Both the position numbers and the translations under genes were made by a program. Source: Microbacterium hatanonis (GTDB lineage Bacteria; Actinomycetota; Actinomycetes; Actinomycetales; Microbacteriaceae). From it: DNA of 64,000 nt. The stretch spans positions 434,001 through 498,000 of the forward strand of contig NZ_VRSV01000001.1 in assembly GCF_008017415.1 (NCBI RefSeq), in the 5' to 3' direction. This document shows positions 55,857 to 64,000 of the stretch, in pieces. How positions within the stretch are numbered: position 1 is the stretch's first letter; each line of letters begins with the position of its first letter. The notes beneath the pieces are model-generated. The model was not told where the DNA came from. It did no database searches and was given only the letters and a program-made list of their open reading frames with translations.

Positions 55857-56165
55857 ATGAAGGCTCGGCGAGATCGTGGGTCAGTGCGCAGCCAGGTCTA
55901 CAGCGATGAGTCCTGGAGTGCCTTCGCGGTGGGCTTCGGGCTCACGCTCCAACGCCTCCGTGTGGAACGCGGACTGAGCCAAGACGAGATGGCTGTACTG
56001 TCTGGAGTTTCGCGGAACACCTATCAGAAATACGAGAAGGGGCGAGGTGGACCTGACGCGTCCGCGAACCCGACTTTACGTGTACTTCTCGCCCTGGCAC
56101 AGGTGCTGCAGGTTGGCATCGAGGACCTCTTGCCGCCGGAGCGCCCGGACCGGCTTCTCCGCTGA
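55857..56165 (+). CDS. XRE-family helix-turn-helix protein
   Basis: A 102-aa protein with an XRE domain at about 29-90 (LSQDEMAVLSGVSRNTYQKYE). It lies upstream of the two recombinase genes on the same strand and may control their expression, a common arrangement for integrative elements. Tn554 has no such gene, so this is a difference from the classic element. Confidence 0.85.
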   Translation: MKARRDRGSVRSQVYSDESWSAFAVGFGLTLQRLRVERGLSQDEMAVLSGVSRNTYQKYEKGRGGPDASANPTLRVLLALAQVLQVGIEDLLPPERPDRLLR

Positions 56166-56247
56166 CTCTTGTCGACGATGAGCTTTCTAGCCCGAGCTCG
56201 TGAGGTGTTGACAGCCAACAGCCCCCTCGACTCTCCTCAGGTGCTGA

Positions 56248-57660
56248 GTGCCTGCCTCAACGCCCAAGGGTGGTACGGGATTTCGTCGCCAGATACTACT
56301 GCGGCCGGGGCTCTTCGCCACGTCAGAGGGGCTTTCTGCTACTGCAAAACGGTCTGGTCGCTACTGCAATCTGATTGAGGTCCACTGCATCTGGCCTGAT
56401 GAGTTCAGCCGCATTCGTAGGCTGCCGTCGAGGCCCCCTCAAGTTGCGGGCGGTCGCAAATGGAAGGCAGACCGTTTGCCCCGGGATATCAAAAAGCTGA
56501 TGGTTGCTTCGGTGGGGAGCCTCGTCGAGGACGACCGCGTCGCCGCGGGGTACTCGCTTCTCGACGCAAGCGGAGAACCGGTTTCACCCGTCTCCGGGTA
56601 CTTCCACCATCTCGCGGCTCGAGACTTTGCCCCCGGCAGTATCAAGGCCTACGGCCTCGCGTTGCTCAGATGGTGGCGGTTTCTCCAAGCTGTGAACGTC
56701 GACTGGTCCCAGGCGAGCGGTGAGGACTTTGTCGACTTCATCAACTGGATGAGAAGCGCATCGCCGAGACGAGGAGGGGCTGCAGATCCCGCAAAATTAT
56801 CGCACCCAGGCAGACCCAGGCCGAGCACTGCCCGCCGACCACAGGTCGGCTATGCGCCGCGTACTATAAATGCCGCCTGCGCGGTGCTGACGGACTTCTA
56901 CGAGCACCATGCCGCCGCTGGCTCTGGGCCACGGGTCAACCCCGTTTTGGGTCCCGCGTGGCAGGCGTCTGCTCGCGAGATGGCGGGCGACTTCAGCAGA
57001 AAGGGCCGTTCCATCGGGCGTCAGAAGGTCCCGAAAGCGGCGCCGAGGTCGATTCCCGACGAGGCGTTCGACGCTCTGTTCACCCTTCTAGGTTGCGACC
57101 GGGACCGGGCTTTGGTCTCGCTATACCTCTCGACCGGCGCCAGGGCTGCGGAACTACTCTCGATGAATGGTGCAAGCGTCGACTTCGCTAACGACCGTGT
57201 TCGGGTCGTTCGCAAAGGCGGTTCGACGCAATGGCTACCCACGTCGCCAGACGCGATGGTCTGGCTGCGTCTATACCTGGGCCCGCGACGTCTTGGCCTG
57301 GAGGACGCTCTCTGGTTGACCAGGAGGCGGCCCTACCGCCCGCTACTGTACCCAGCCGTCCGACAGGCGTTTAGGCGCGCGCAAGATTCGATAGGAAGCG
57401 TCTACACACTCCATCAACTGCGCCATACCGCCGCGTATCGGCTTTCACGAGACCCGAGCATGTCCATCACGGACGTCCAATGGGTCCTTGGGCATGCCCA
57501 CATCGGGACTACACAGTTGTACGCCCAGGCTCGACCTGAAGACATATACCTCAAGATGATTGATCACCATCGCCGCGTAAAGGTGGAGCCGCCTATGCAA
57601 CCTATTGCAGGAGGCTACAAACCTGAATCACTTCAGGTGCTTTTCGGGACTGATAAGTGA
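56248..57660 (+). CDS. Tyrosine recombinase A (TnpA-like)
   Basis: A 470-aa recombinase. The catalytic set is complete: Arg299 in GARAAEL, Lys323 in VRKGG, His389 and Arg392 in HQLRH, His416 in GHAHIG, and Tyr425 in TTQLYAQ. A core-binding helical domain lies at about 85-220. Tn554-type TnpA proteins act together with TnpB to cut and join at the att core. The first ~60 residues look uncertain and the true start may be downstream (for example ATG 56500). Its stop overlaps the next start (GTGA). Confidence 0.88.
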   Translation: MPASTPKGGTGFRRQILLRPGLFATSEGLSATAKRSGRYCNLIEVHCIWPDEFSRIRRLPSRPPQVAGGRKWKADRLPRDIKKLMVASVGSLVEDDRVAAGYSLLDASGEPVSPVSGYFHHLAARDFAPGSIKAYGLALLRWWRFLQAVNVDWSQASGEDFVDFINWMRSASPRRGGAADPAKLSHPGRPRPSTARRPQVGYAPRTINAACAVLTDFYEHHAAAGSGPRVNPVLGPAWQASAREMAGDFSRKGRSIGRQKVPKAAPRSIPDEAFDALFTLLGCDRDRALVSLYLSTGARAAELLSMNGASVDFANDRVRVVRKGGSTQWLPTSPDAMVWLRLYLGPRRLGLEDALWLTRRRPYRPLLYPAVRQAFRRAQDSIGSVYTLHQLRHTAAYRLSRDPSMSITDVQWVLGHAHIGTTQLYAQARPEDIYLKMIDHHRRVKVEPPMQPIAGGYKPESLQVLFGTDK

Positions 57661-60137
57661 GCCAGCAACCACCCCCGCGACAAACGGTTGACAGCACCGA
57701 GATTCGCCGGGTCAATCAGCACACTCCCATCTTCGACCGTCTTCCCATGCCCGAACCGGTGGAACACGCGCGCGAAGCATTCGGCGCGCAAAATCCGACT
57801 CCATTCGTAATTCCCCAGCGAGACGACCTACAGACGGTTGGCGAGGCCGTGGAATTTCTGAATGCGAGGGACTGGATTCACAAGAACTCGAAGCAGCGAG
57901 CTCGCGTTGGAGTCAGTGCGATTTTGGAATGGCTCGCGCTGCATCCGGGTGATTCATGGCAGGCGCGATGGGAATCATCCGGCATAGAAAATGATGTCTC
58001 GTGGAAAAGTCGCATCATGACTCCGTACGACCAGTCACGGGGCTCCGCGTGGGGCCCGGGAACGGCAGCCGGCGGGGTCGGATACCTCGTCGCTCTCGAC
58101 ATGGTTCGTCCCTCATATGAGTGGTTGCAGAGCGCATCAGGATCGCTGAAAAACCTTCCACGAGTGGTCGTGGGTCATCGCGACCCTGTTGGGGGCGAGC
58201 AGGTTGTGGCCGCTCTCCGTGATCGGGCCGACCGTCCTGAGAAAGCAGATCGGCACGTCAGAGATGCGATGTACGTCCTGGCCTGCATCATGGGTCGGAC
58301 TGGCAAGACGCAATTGGCTGATGTAACCGTCGATGACATTTCTCTGGCCATCAGTGCCCGCAAGGCGGTAGGGGCAGGGCCCCAGACGGGGTCTCTGTAT
58401 GACGCCATAAGCATCTTGGGGCTGCTTCCAGCCGATGCGCCCCCTCGCTTTCGAGATCTGCGAAAACTGGGACAATTGTCAATCGAGGAACTCGTGGATC
58501 GCACGGGGATAAAGAGCCGACGTGTAAGAAACTTCTTTGTCGACTATTTCCGCGCCAGAGCGCACCTCAGATACTCAACGATACTCCAGCTTGTCTCGCG
58601 GTTGGTTCAGAACTTCTGGGTAGAAATTGAGATGCTTTCGCCCGGAATTGACACGATGGATCTTCCGGCTGACCTCGTCGACAGGTGGCGTGACCGAATC
58701 AAAGTTGTCCAATACGGCACAAATAAGGGCAAGCCTCGCACTGACGTCGGATCAATAACACTCGGTGTGCGACGTCTCTATTTTGACATCAACGATTGGG
58801 CCTTTTCTGACCCGGAACGATACGGCGACCTCGCGGCACGAAACCCTATTCCTGCCCACGACACAAAGATGCGCGCCAGGATGCACCGTGCGAGGAGGGC
58901 TAACAGTCATCAACGCACCAGAGAAAGGCTTCCGCACCTGCCCACCCTGATGGCGCACGTCGAGGATCAGAAGAGGTTGTTCAAGGCGGTTCTGGAAGCC
59001 GTTGAACCCATGGAAGAGAGTGGCAGAGTTGAAGTTTCTGGTGAATCGTTTCTACGCCTAGGGATTGATTTCCTGACAAGCAAAGGGTCTCGCTATGAAG
59101 CAGGTAACCCCCCGATACACGTTCGCCGACTCAGCACAGGTGTGATCTTTGACGCAAGAGCGGAGGAGTCGACCGCCTTCTGGAGGTGGGCGACGCTCAT
59201 GGCGATGAAAGAGACTGGCTGTCGAATCGAAGAACTCGAAGAGCTGACGCACTCAAGTCTCGTTCAATACCGGTTGCCATCCACTGGAGAGTTGCTCCCG
59301 CTCCTTCAGCTCGCCCCCTCGAAGAACGACAAGGAGAGGGTGCTCCTCATGTCGGAAGAGTTAACGGATGTGATAAGCGCAGTGATCAGTCGAGTCAGGG
59401 GGACCGCTTCAGATGGGAGGGTCCCTCTCGTTGTTCGATATGACTGGTCCGAAAAAACTTACTCTGATCCGTTGCCTTTTCTTTTTCAGCGTTCGATTGA
59501 AGGTGAAAATCGAGTGATCAATCGCGCTTGGACGTTGAAGCACCTCAATCAGGTGGTAGAGGAGGTTGGAATCTTGGATGAGAGCGGAAACCCGGTAAGA
59601 TTCCATAACCATGATCTTCGTCGCATATTTGCAACAGAGGCCACAATGCAGGGCTTGCCGATTCATATCGTGGCAAAAATTCTAGGGCACGAGTCGCTGC
59701 ACACTACCACTGGATATGCCGCGATTTATGACGAGGAAGTGTATCGAAACTACCGGGCGTTTATTGATAGGCGACGGATGCAGCGGCCGAGCGTTGAGTA
59801 TCGCGAGCCGACTGAAGAGGAGTGGGAAGATTTTCTGGGGCACTTCGAGCGCCGACAACTTGAGCTCGGAACCTGTGGTCGCGCCTATGGTGCCGACTGC
59901 GTGCACGAACATGCCTGCATCCGTTGCACAATGTTCAGACCGGATCCGCGCGCTGAAGCTCGATTTGTCGAGATCGTGGACAATCTGGAAGCTCGAATTG
60001 CCGAAGCGCTCGAGAACAACTGGCTCGGGGAGGTTGAGGGTCTCCAGGTCAGTCTTGCTGGCGCACGGGACAAGCTCGAACGGGTGCGGCGGAAGCCGGT
60101 GTCTCTCGGCATCCCCATCTTGCGAGAGCAGCCTTGA
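57657..60137 (+). CDS. Large tyrosine recombinase B (TnpB-like, with zinc-type tail)
   Basis: An 826-aa recombinase starting at GTG 57657. Catalytic residues are near Arg523 (CRIEELEEL), Lys ~556-560 (KNDKERV), His652/Arg655 (HDLRR), His678 (LGHESLH) and Tyr687 (GYAAIY). The tail has Cys740-x7-Cys748-x5-Cys754-x2-Cys757 with His between (CGRAYGADCVHEHACIRC), a signature seen in Tn554-like TnpB proteins. It ends 51 bases before the right core, and no TnpC follows. Confidence 0.9.
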   Translation: MSQQPPPRQTVDSTEIRRVNQHTPIFDRLPMPEPVEHAREAFGAQNPTPFVIPQRDDLQTVGEAVEFLNARDWIHKNSKQRARVGVSAILEWLALHPGDSWQARWESSGIENDVSWKSRIMTPYDQSRGSAWGPGTAAGGVGYLVALDMVRPSYEWLQSASGSLKNLPRVVVGHRDPVGGEQVVAALRDRADRPEKADRHVRDAMYVLACIMGRTGKTQLADVTVDDISLAISARKAVGAGPQTGSLYDAISILGLLPADAPPRFRDLRKLGQLSIEELVDRTGIKSRRVRNFFVDYFRARAHLRYSTILQLVSRLVQNFWVEIEMLSPGIDTMDLPADLVDRWRDRIKVVQYGTNKGKPRTDVGSITLGVRRLYFDINDWAFSDPERYGDLAARNPIPAHDTKMRARMHRARRANSHQRTRERLPHLPTLMAHVEDQKRLFKAVLEAVEPMEESGRVEVSGESFLRLGIDFLTSKGSRYEAGNPPIHVRRLSTGVIFDARAEESTAFWRWATLMAMKETGCRIEELEELTHSSLVQYRLPSTGELLPLLQLAPSKNDKERVLLMSEELTDVISAVISRVRGTASDGRVPLVVRYDWSEKTYSDPLPFLFQRSIEGENRVINRAWTLKHLNQVVEEVGILDESGNPVRFHNHDLRRIFATEATMQGLPIHIVAKILGHESLHTTTGYAAIYDEEVYRNYRAFIDRRRMQRPSVEYREPTEEEWEDFLGHFERRQLELGTCGRAYGADCVHEHACIRCTMFRPDPRAEARFVEIVDNLEARIAEALENNWLGEVEGLQVSLAGARDKLERVRRKPVSLGIPILREQP

Positions 60138-60171
60138 GAGCGTAGTCACTTCCCGGAGGGCTGGTCCGGCC

Positions 60172-60188
60172 GGAAGTAGTTCAGAGAA
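60172..60188. repeat. Right terminal inverted repeat of the element
   Basis: Reverse complement TTCTCTGAACTACTTCC abuts the right TGCCTG core and matches the left end at 13 of 17 positions. Confidence 0.85.
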
Positions 60189-60194
60189 TGCCTG

Positions 60195-60347
60195 CGCTGC
60201 AACAACATCAAGAGCGATCGCACGCCCCAGGAGATGCACTGGGAGCTGCGCCTCGTGCCGCAGGCTCCTCGCGGCGGGCAGTGGACCGTGCGGGGCACCG
60301 AGCGCGCCGACCCGCGCTGGGAGCCCTACCTCGCCCTCGCCGCGTAG
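60195..60347 (+). pseudogene. 3' half of the host HNH endonuclease gene
   Basis: In frame with 27692-28036 when joined at the core: RCNNIKSDRTPQEMHWELR through to a TAG at 60345-60347 (50 residues). It aligns with the tail of the element-borne HNH protein. It has no start codon of its own. Confidence 0.95.
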
Positions 60348-60484
60348 CGCTCGCTGCTGTCGTCGAGACCGCACGGTGTCGCCGAACGGCCACGCCGTCG
60401 CGGTCGATTGCGTGCGGGTTCGGCAATGCCCTGGTGGTTCGGCGCAGAACGGCCGGTGTCGCCGACCTGTGGTGAAGTGGGGGA

Positions 60485-61060
60485 ATGACACGTGCACTTC
60501 TCGTCATCGACATGCAACGCGGCTTCGACGACCTCGAGTTCTGGGGTTCGACGACCAACCCCGACTGCGAACGCAACGTCACCGCCCTCGTCGCGGCGTG
60601 GCAGGGCGCGGGTGAGCCGGTCGTGGTCGTCCGTCACGATTCACGGTCGCCGGGTTCGCCGCTGCATCCGGATGCTGCGGGCAACGCGCTGATCGATCCG
60701 GTGGCCGAGGCGACCGCCTCGCTGCTGGTGACCAAGGACGTCAACTCGGCGTTCTACGGAGAGCCCGATCTGCACGCGTGGCTGCAGGAGCGCAGCATCC
60801 GTTCCCTGGTGGTCTGCGGCATCCAGACCAACATGTGCGTGGAGACGACGGCGCGCATGGCGGGAAACCTCGGCTACGACGTCACGGTCGCCCTCGATGC
60901 GACCCGCACGTTCGATCTCGCCACCGACGTGCCGGGGCTCGGCCGGGTCGAACGATCGGCCGACGAGCTGATGGCGGGCACCGCTCTGGTGCTGCAGGGC
61001 GGCGGATTCGCAAAGATCGCGACGACGGCCAATGTGGTGCGCAGTATCGAACATATCTGA
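60485..61060 (+). CDS. Isochorismatase-family cysteine hydrolase
   Basis: A 191-aa hydrolase with the family triad: Asp9 in VIDMQRGF, a Lys near residue 84 (VTKDVNSAFYG), and Cys near residue 118 in GIQTNMCVETTAR. The cis-peptide GI(Q)TNxCV motif is typical of nicotinamidase-like or other cysteine hydrolases. Substrate unknown. It is chromosomal and lies just beyond the element. Confidence 0.9.
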   Translation: MTRALLVIDMQRGFDDLEFWGSTTNPDCERNVTALVAAWQGAGEPVVVVRHDSRSPGSPLHPDAAGNALIDPVAEATASLLVTKDVNSAFYGEPDLHAWLQERSIRSLVVCGIQTNMCVETTARMAGNLGYDVTVALDATRTFDLATDVPGLGRVERSADELMAGTALVLQGGGFAKIATTANVVRSIEHI

Positions 61061-61120
61061 CGGATATCGCCCGATTTCCGATGTCGGAGGCCGTGCATAG
61101 TCTCGACTCATCTTGATTCG

Positions 61121-61138
61121 CTAGAACATAAGTTCTAG
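61121..61138. promoter_or_regulatory. LexA/SOS box before imuA'
   Basis: CTAGAAC, four bases, GTTCTAG: a perfect dyad with the GAAC-N4-GTTC core of actinobacterial LexA sites. It is 21 bases before the preferred imuA' start and would make the cassette DNA-damage inducible. Confidence 0.9.
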
Positions 61139-61159
61139 CCTGATCCGATGAGGGCGACC

Positions 61160-61867
61160 ATGGCGAGAAGCGCCGAGGCGGTGAGCGACATCCACGAGCT
61201 GCGCGCGCAGCTCGAACGGATGCAGGGGCGTCGGCTCGACGCGCCCGTGCTGCCGACCCATCCTGCCTTCACCTCGCTGCTTCCGGGCGGAGGGCTGCGT
61301 CCCGGCTCGGCCTATTCACTCAGCCCGTCGGCGTCGCTGCTGCTCGCCCTCATGGCGCGGCCCTCGCAAGACGGTGCATGGTGCGGCGCCATCGGCATGC
61401 CCGAGCTCGGTGCCGAGGCGGCCGAGCGGTACGGTCTCGACCTCGACCGGCTGGTGTTCGTGCCCGACCCCGGGCCCCGGTGGCTGGCGGTCACGGCGAC
61501 GATCGCCGAGGTGCTGCCCGTGGTCGCCGTGCGGCCGCCGTCGAGGGTGTCCGAGAAAGAGGTGGCCCGACTGGCGGCGCGTCTGCGCGATAGGGGCACG
61601 GTGCTGCTCGTTCAGGGCGCGTGGCCGCAGGCCGAGGCCACGATCGACGTGACCGACCCGCGGTGGGCGGGCCTCGGTGACGGCCACGGCTACCTCTCTG
61701 GGCGCGAGCTCACGGTCACGGTGACCCATCGGCGCTCACCGGGCGCCCGACGCGCACGGATGCTGCTGCCTGCCGCAGACGGAACGGTGAGCCTTCTCGA
61801 ACAGGCCGTGGCGCCGCCTCGGCTGCGGGCCGTTCCCGACGCCTACGAGACGGCGGCGGCCGGCTGA
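61160..61867 (+). CDS. imuA': ImuA'-like SOS mutagenesis protein
   Basis: A 235-aa RecA-like protein of the actinobacterial mutasome. It begins MARSAEAVSDIHELRAQLER, and the central LLPGGGLRPGSAYSLSPSAS corresponds to the degenerate RecA-type loop. It recruits DnaE2 and ImuB to damaged DNA. ATG 61160 is preferred to 61148 because GAGGG (61150-61154) lies five bases upstream. Its stop overlaps the imuB start by one base (TGATG). Confidence 0.9.
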   Translation: MARSAEAVSDIHELRAQLERMQGRRLDAPVLPTHPAFTSLLPGGGLRPGSAYSLSPSASLLLALMARPSQDGAWCGAIGMPELGAEAAERYGLDLDRLVFVPDPGPRWLAVTATIAEVLPVVAVRPPSRVSEKEVARLAARLRDRGTVLLVQGAWPQAEATIDVTDPRWAGLGDGHGYLSGRELTVTVTHRRSPGARRARMLLPAADGTVSLLEQAVAPPRLRAVPDAYETAAAG

Positions 61868-63441
61868 TGCACGAGCCCACCCGCAGCCTCGTGCTCTGGT
61901 TTCCCGATTGGCCGGTCACCGCGTATCTGCGCGAGGCGACCACGTCGGCCGCGGCGAGAGCAGGGGCGCCGATCGCCGTGTTCGAGCGCAATCTTGTCGT
62001 CGCGTGCTCGGCGTCGGCGCGCGAACAGGGCGTGCGGCGGGGGCAACGCCGCCGCGACGCCCAAGCGGCCTGCCCTCGACTGGTGGTGATCGCGGCCGAC
62101 GAGACGCGAGACCACCGTGTCTTCTCGCCCGTGGTGGCGCACATCGAGCAGCTCGCCCCGGGGGTGCAGATCGTGCGCGCCGGACTCTGCGCGCTGCGCG
62201 CCCGGGGCCCCGCGCGCTACTACGGCGGCGAGGCGGAGGCCGCGCACGTGATGCTCGCGACCCTCGAGGAGCAGGGGATCACGGGGGTGCGGGCGGGTGT
62301 GGCCGACGGTCCGTTCACGGCCGAGCAGGCCGCACGGGCCACCCGGGTCGAGGCACCGGTGCGCGTCGTGCCCGCCGGTGAGGCCGGGGCGTTCCTGTCG
62401 CCTCTGCCGGTCACGGTGCTCGACGCATCGATCGCTCCCTCGCACGCCATCGGGGAGTTCGCCGGCCTCCTCGCCCGTCTCGGCGTGCACACCCTCGGCG
62501 CCTTCGCCGAGATGGAGGTCGATCGGGTGCGCGAGCGCTTCGGCGAGCCGGGGGTGCGCTCTCACGCGCTCGCGGCGGGCGGCGACTCGCGGCCGGTGCA
62601 GCCGCGCACGCCCCCTCCCGAGCTGCATCGCGAGGTCGCCTTCGAGCCTCCGCTCGAGCTCGCCGACCAGATCGCGTTCGGCATGCGGATCGCGGCCGAC
62701 GCGTTCGTGACGGGTCTGGGCGCCCTCGACCTGGTCTGCACCGAGCTGCGGGTCGAGCTCATCGGTGATCGCGGAGAACGCAGTGAGCGGGTGTGGCTGC
62801 ACCCGGGGTCGTTCGATGCCCCGGCCGTGGTCGACCGGGTGCGGTGGCAGCTCGCCGAAGGCGGGAAAGACGTCTTCCCCATGGGCGTCGCCGGGGTGCG
62901 CATCTCTCCCGAGGCAATTGACGCCGCCTCCCATCACGCCAAGGGTCTCTTCGGGGCGGGCACCGACGAACGCGTGCACCATGCCCTGTCGCGCGTGCAG
63001 GCGATGCTGGGGCATCGCAGCGTGGTCACGCCGGTCATCGGCGGCGGGCGCTGGCTGGCCGAGCGGCAGGTGCCCGTGCCGTGGGGCGACCGGGCCGTCA
63101 CCACGAAGGAGCGCGCCCGGCCGTGGCCCGGCAGCCTCCCCGATCCGCTGCCGGCGACGGTGTTCCCCGAGCCGCGACTGGTCGAGGTGACCGACATCGC
63201 GGGTGCGGCGGTGTCGGTGGGGGAGCGCGAGGTGCTGAGCGCGCCCCCGGCCCACCTCGACGCCGCAGGCCGCCGCCGCCGGATCGAGGCGTGGGCGGGG
63301 CCGTGGCCGATCAGCGAGCGTGGGTGGGATCCGCTGCGCGCGCGGTTCGCCCACCGGTTCCAGATCGTCGACGCCGAGGGAGCGGCGTGGCTGCTGATCT
63401 GCGAAGCCGGCGAGTGGAGAGCCGAGGGCCGCTATGACTGA
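61867..63441 (+). CDS. imuB: ImuB, Y-family polymerase-like mutasome subunit
   Basis: A 524-aa protein of the DinB/UmuC superfamily. The first half has the palm/finger outline (LVLWFPDWPVTAYLRE, then GVRRGQRRRDAQAACP), but the catalytic acidic residues of active Y-family polymerases are altered, as known for ImuB. The C-terminal half is helical and links ImuA' and DnaE2 to the sliding clamp; a QxxLxx-type clamp motif is not obvious by eye. Coupled by TGATG to imuA'. Confidence 0.93.
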   Translation: MHEPTRSLVLWFPDWPVTAYLREATTSAAARAGAPIAVFERNLVVACSASAREQGVRRGQRRRDAQAACPRLVVIAADETRDHRVFSPVVAHIEQLAPGVQIVRAGLCALRARGPARYYGGEAEAAHVMLATLEEQGITGVRAGVADGPFTAEQAARATRVEAPVRVVPAGEAGAFLSPLPVTVLDASIAPSHAIGEFAGLLARLGVHTLGAFAEMEVDRVRERFGEPGVRSHALAAGGDSRPVQPRTPPPELHREVAFEPPLELADQIAFGMRIAADAFVTGLGALDLVCTELRVELIGDRGERSERVWLHPGSFDAPAVVDRVRWQLAEGGKDVFPMGVAGVRISPEAIDAASHHAKGLFGAGTDERVHHALSRVQAMLGHRSVVTPVIGGGRWLAERQVPVPWGDRAVTTKERARPWPGSLPDPLPATVFPEPRLVEVTDIAGAAVSVGEREVLSAPPAHLDAAGRRRRIEAWAGPWPISERGWDPLRARFAHRFQIVDAEGAAWLLICEAGEWRAEGRYD

Positions 63442-63459
63442 CGGCAGGAGACCTCGCTG

Positions 63460-64000
63460 ATGGGCTGGCACAATCCCCCCGTGCCGTGGTCGGAGATCGA
63501 GCGCGCGCTCAGCGACTCCCGGCGCCCTCGCGAGACGCCCGCGGGCGCCGACGGCGGAGACAGCCCGGCCTGGTCGCACAAGCGAGGCGCCTACGTCACG
63601 CCCGAGATCGAGCGGCCCGCGCAGTCGGTGCCCTACGCCGAGTTGCACGCGCATTCCTCCTACTCCTTCCTCGACGGTGCGTCGTCGCCCGAAGAGCTGG
63701 CCGAAGAGGCGGAGCGGCTCGGGCTCCACGCCCTCGCGATCAGCGACCACGACGGCTTCTACGGCATCGTGCGGTTCGCCGAGGCCGCCGAGCACCTGCA
63801 GGTGAAGACGGTGTTCGGTGCCGAGCTCTCGCTCGAGCTGCCCCAGCCGCAGAACGGCGAACCCGATCCCGCGGGCTCCCATCTGCTGGTGCTCGCGCGC
63901 GGTGAAGAGGGCTACCACCGCCTCGCCGCGGCTCTCACCTCGGCGCAGCTGCGCGGCGCCGAGAAGGGGCGCCCGGTGTACGACCTCGCCGAGCTCGGCG
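63460..64000 (+). CDS. dnaE2: Error-prone DNA polymerase DnaE2 (start only)
   Basis: Starts at ATG 63460 with GGCAGGAG upstream, and runs off the window edge after 180 codons. The PHP domain is present: PYAELHAHSSYSFLDGASSPEE near residue 60, then ALAISDHDGFYG and GAELSLEL. DnaE2 replicates across lesions with ImuA' and ImuB. The three genes form one SOS-controlled operon. Confidence 0.95.
   Translation, partial: MGWHNPPVPWSEIERALSDSRRPRETPAGADGGDSPAWSHKRGAYVTPEIERPAQSVPYAELHAHSSYSFLDGASSPEELAEEAERLGLHALAISDHDGFYGIVRFAEAAEHLQVKTVFGAELSLELPQPQNGEPDPAGSHLLVLARGEEGYHRLAAALTSAQLRGAEKGRPVYDLAELG

Larger units (their letters stand above)
28031..60194. mobile_element. ~32-kb Tn554-like integrative element inserted in the HNH gene
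   Basis: Both junctions carry TGCCTG (28031-28036 and 60189-60194). Inside the left core the sequence is TTTTCTGAACCAGTCCC (28037-28053). Inside the right core the reverse complement of 60172-60188 is TTCTCTGAACTACTTCC, which matches at 13 of 17 positions. Removing one core and everything between rebuilds an intact HNH gene in frame. The right end encodes two overlapping tyrosine recombinases of Tn554 TnpA/TnpB type. Tn554 itself is known to insert site-specifically in radC with a hexanucleotide core; here the site is different. No TnpC was found. Confidence 0.93.

Noticed and set aside
56178..56378. Short plus-strand frame between the XRE and TnpA-like genes
   Set aside because: Overlaps the TnpA-like frame and has no ribosome site or family features, although it shows that the N-terminus of the recombinase is uncertain.
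60188..60475. 95-aa frame starting MPALQQHQ
   Set aside because: Out of frame with the HNH tail, which explains the sequence better.
61843..63918. 691-aa open frame antisense to imuB and dnaE2
   Set aside because: Antisense artefact; imuB and dnaE2 are clear on the plus strand.

Overview
The window looks like chromosomal DNA of a high-GC actinobacterium, most likely Microbacteriaceae close to Microbacterium. Pointers are the solo groEL with a GGMDF tail behind CIRCE operators, a DtxR/IdeR regulator whose metal-ligand residues fall at the DtxR numbering, small proteins typical of that family (MGRLTY family, DUF3263, DUF3027, LytR_C, WXG100), the actinobacterial XPB-type helicase with its neighbour, and an imuA'-imuB-dnaE2 mutasome behind a LexA box.

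Layout. 1-15523 is ordinary chromosome: a metallopeptidase fragment, msrB with a nitroreductase-like gene, cold-shock genes, groEL, a WXG100 gene, a two-component system, the XPB-like helicase and DUF3027. 15524-24231 is a first accessory island: a GAF membrane protein, an LRR-like protein, a serine resolvase, a MerR regulator, a cytidine deaminase, a frameshifted XRE-membrane gene and a PASTA protein. Dispersed ~35-bp repeats lie between several of its genes. 24232-28036 returns to chromosome: serC, dtxR/ideR, an M23 peptidase, and the 5' half of a conserved HNH endonuclease gene. 28031-60194 is a ~32-kb integrative element. 60195-64000 returns to chromosome: the 3' half of the HNH gene, an isochorismatase-family hydrolase, imuA', imuB and the start of dnaE2.

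The main result is the 32-kb element. It splits the host HNH gene exactly at a TGCCTG hexamer that is present at both junctions. Just inside each hexamer are 17-bp inverted repeats matching at 13 of 17 positions. At its right end are two overlapping tyrosine recombinases that look like Tn554 TnpA and TnpB. At its left end it carries its own intact HNH gene of the same family. That gene's ATG overlaps the stop of the truncated host ORF (ATGA), and it lacks the TGCCTG core, so the element seems to replace the gene it destroys with a copy resistant to its own insertion.

The cargo has two themes. The left part (28.9-39.5 kb) looks like a conflict or defence region: a 1171-aa helical-repeat protein with a PIN-like end, a SIR2-like protein beside a possible HEPN-type protein, a divergent pair of similar proteins, and a zinc-ribbon/Vsr-like nuclease. 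The middle (39.5-53.7 kb) is a mobile dormancy or hypoxia regulon: a DosS-like GAF sensor kinase and DosR-like regulator, four genes with universal-stress or USP-like domains (one with four domains), phosphoketolase, a PPOX-fold protein, a VIT1-like transporter, DUF1003, a 3-hydroxyacyl-CoA dehydrogenase, a BON protein and a DoxX-like protein. Five DosR-type sites of form RGGACNTTCGSCYC lie in front of these transcription units. A small antitoxin-like operon (53.7-55.7 kb) lies between the regulon and the recombinases. No rRNA, tRNA or CRISPR array was seen.
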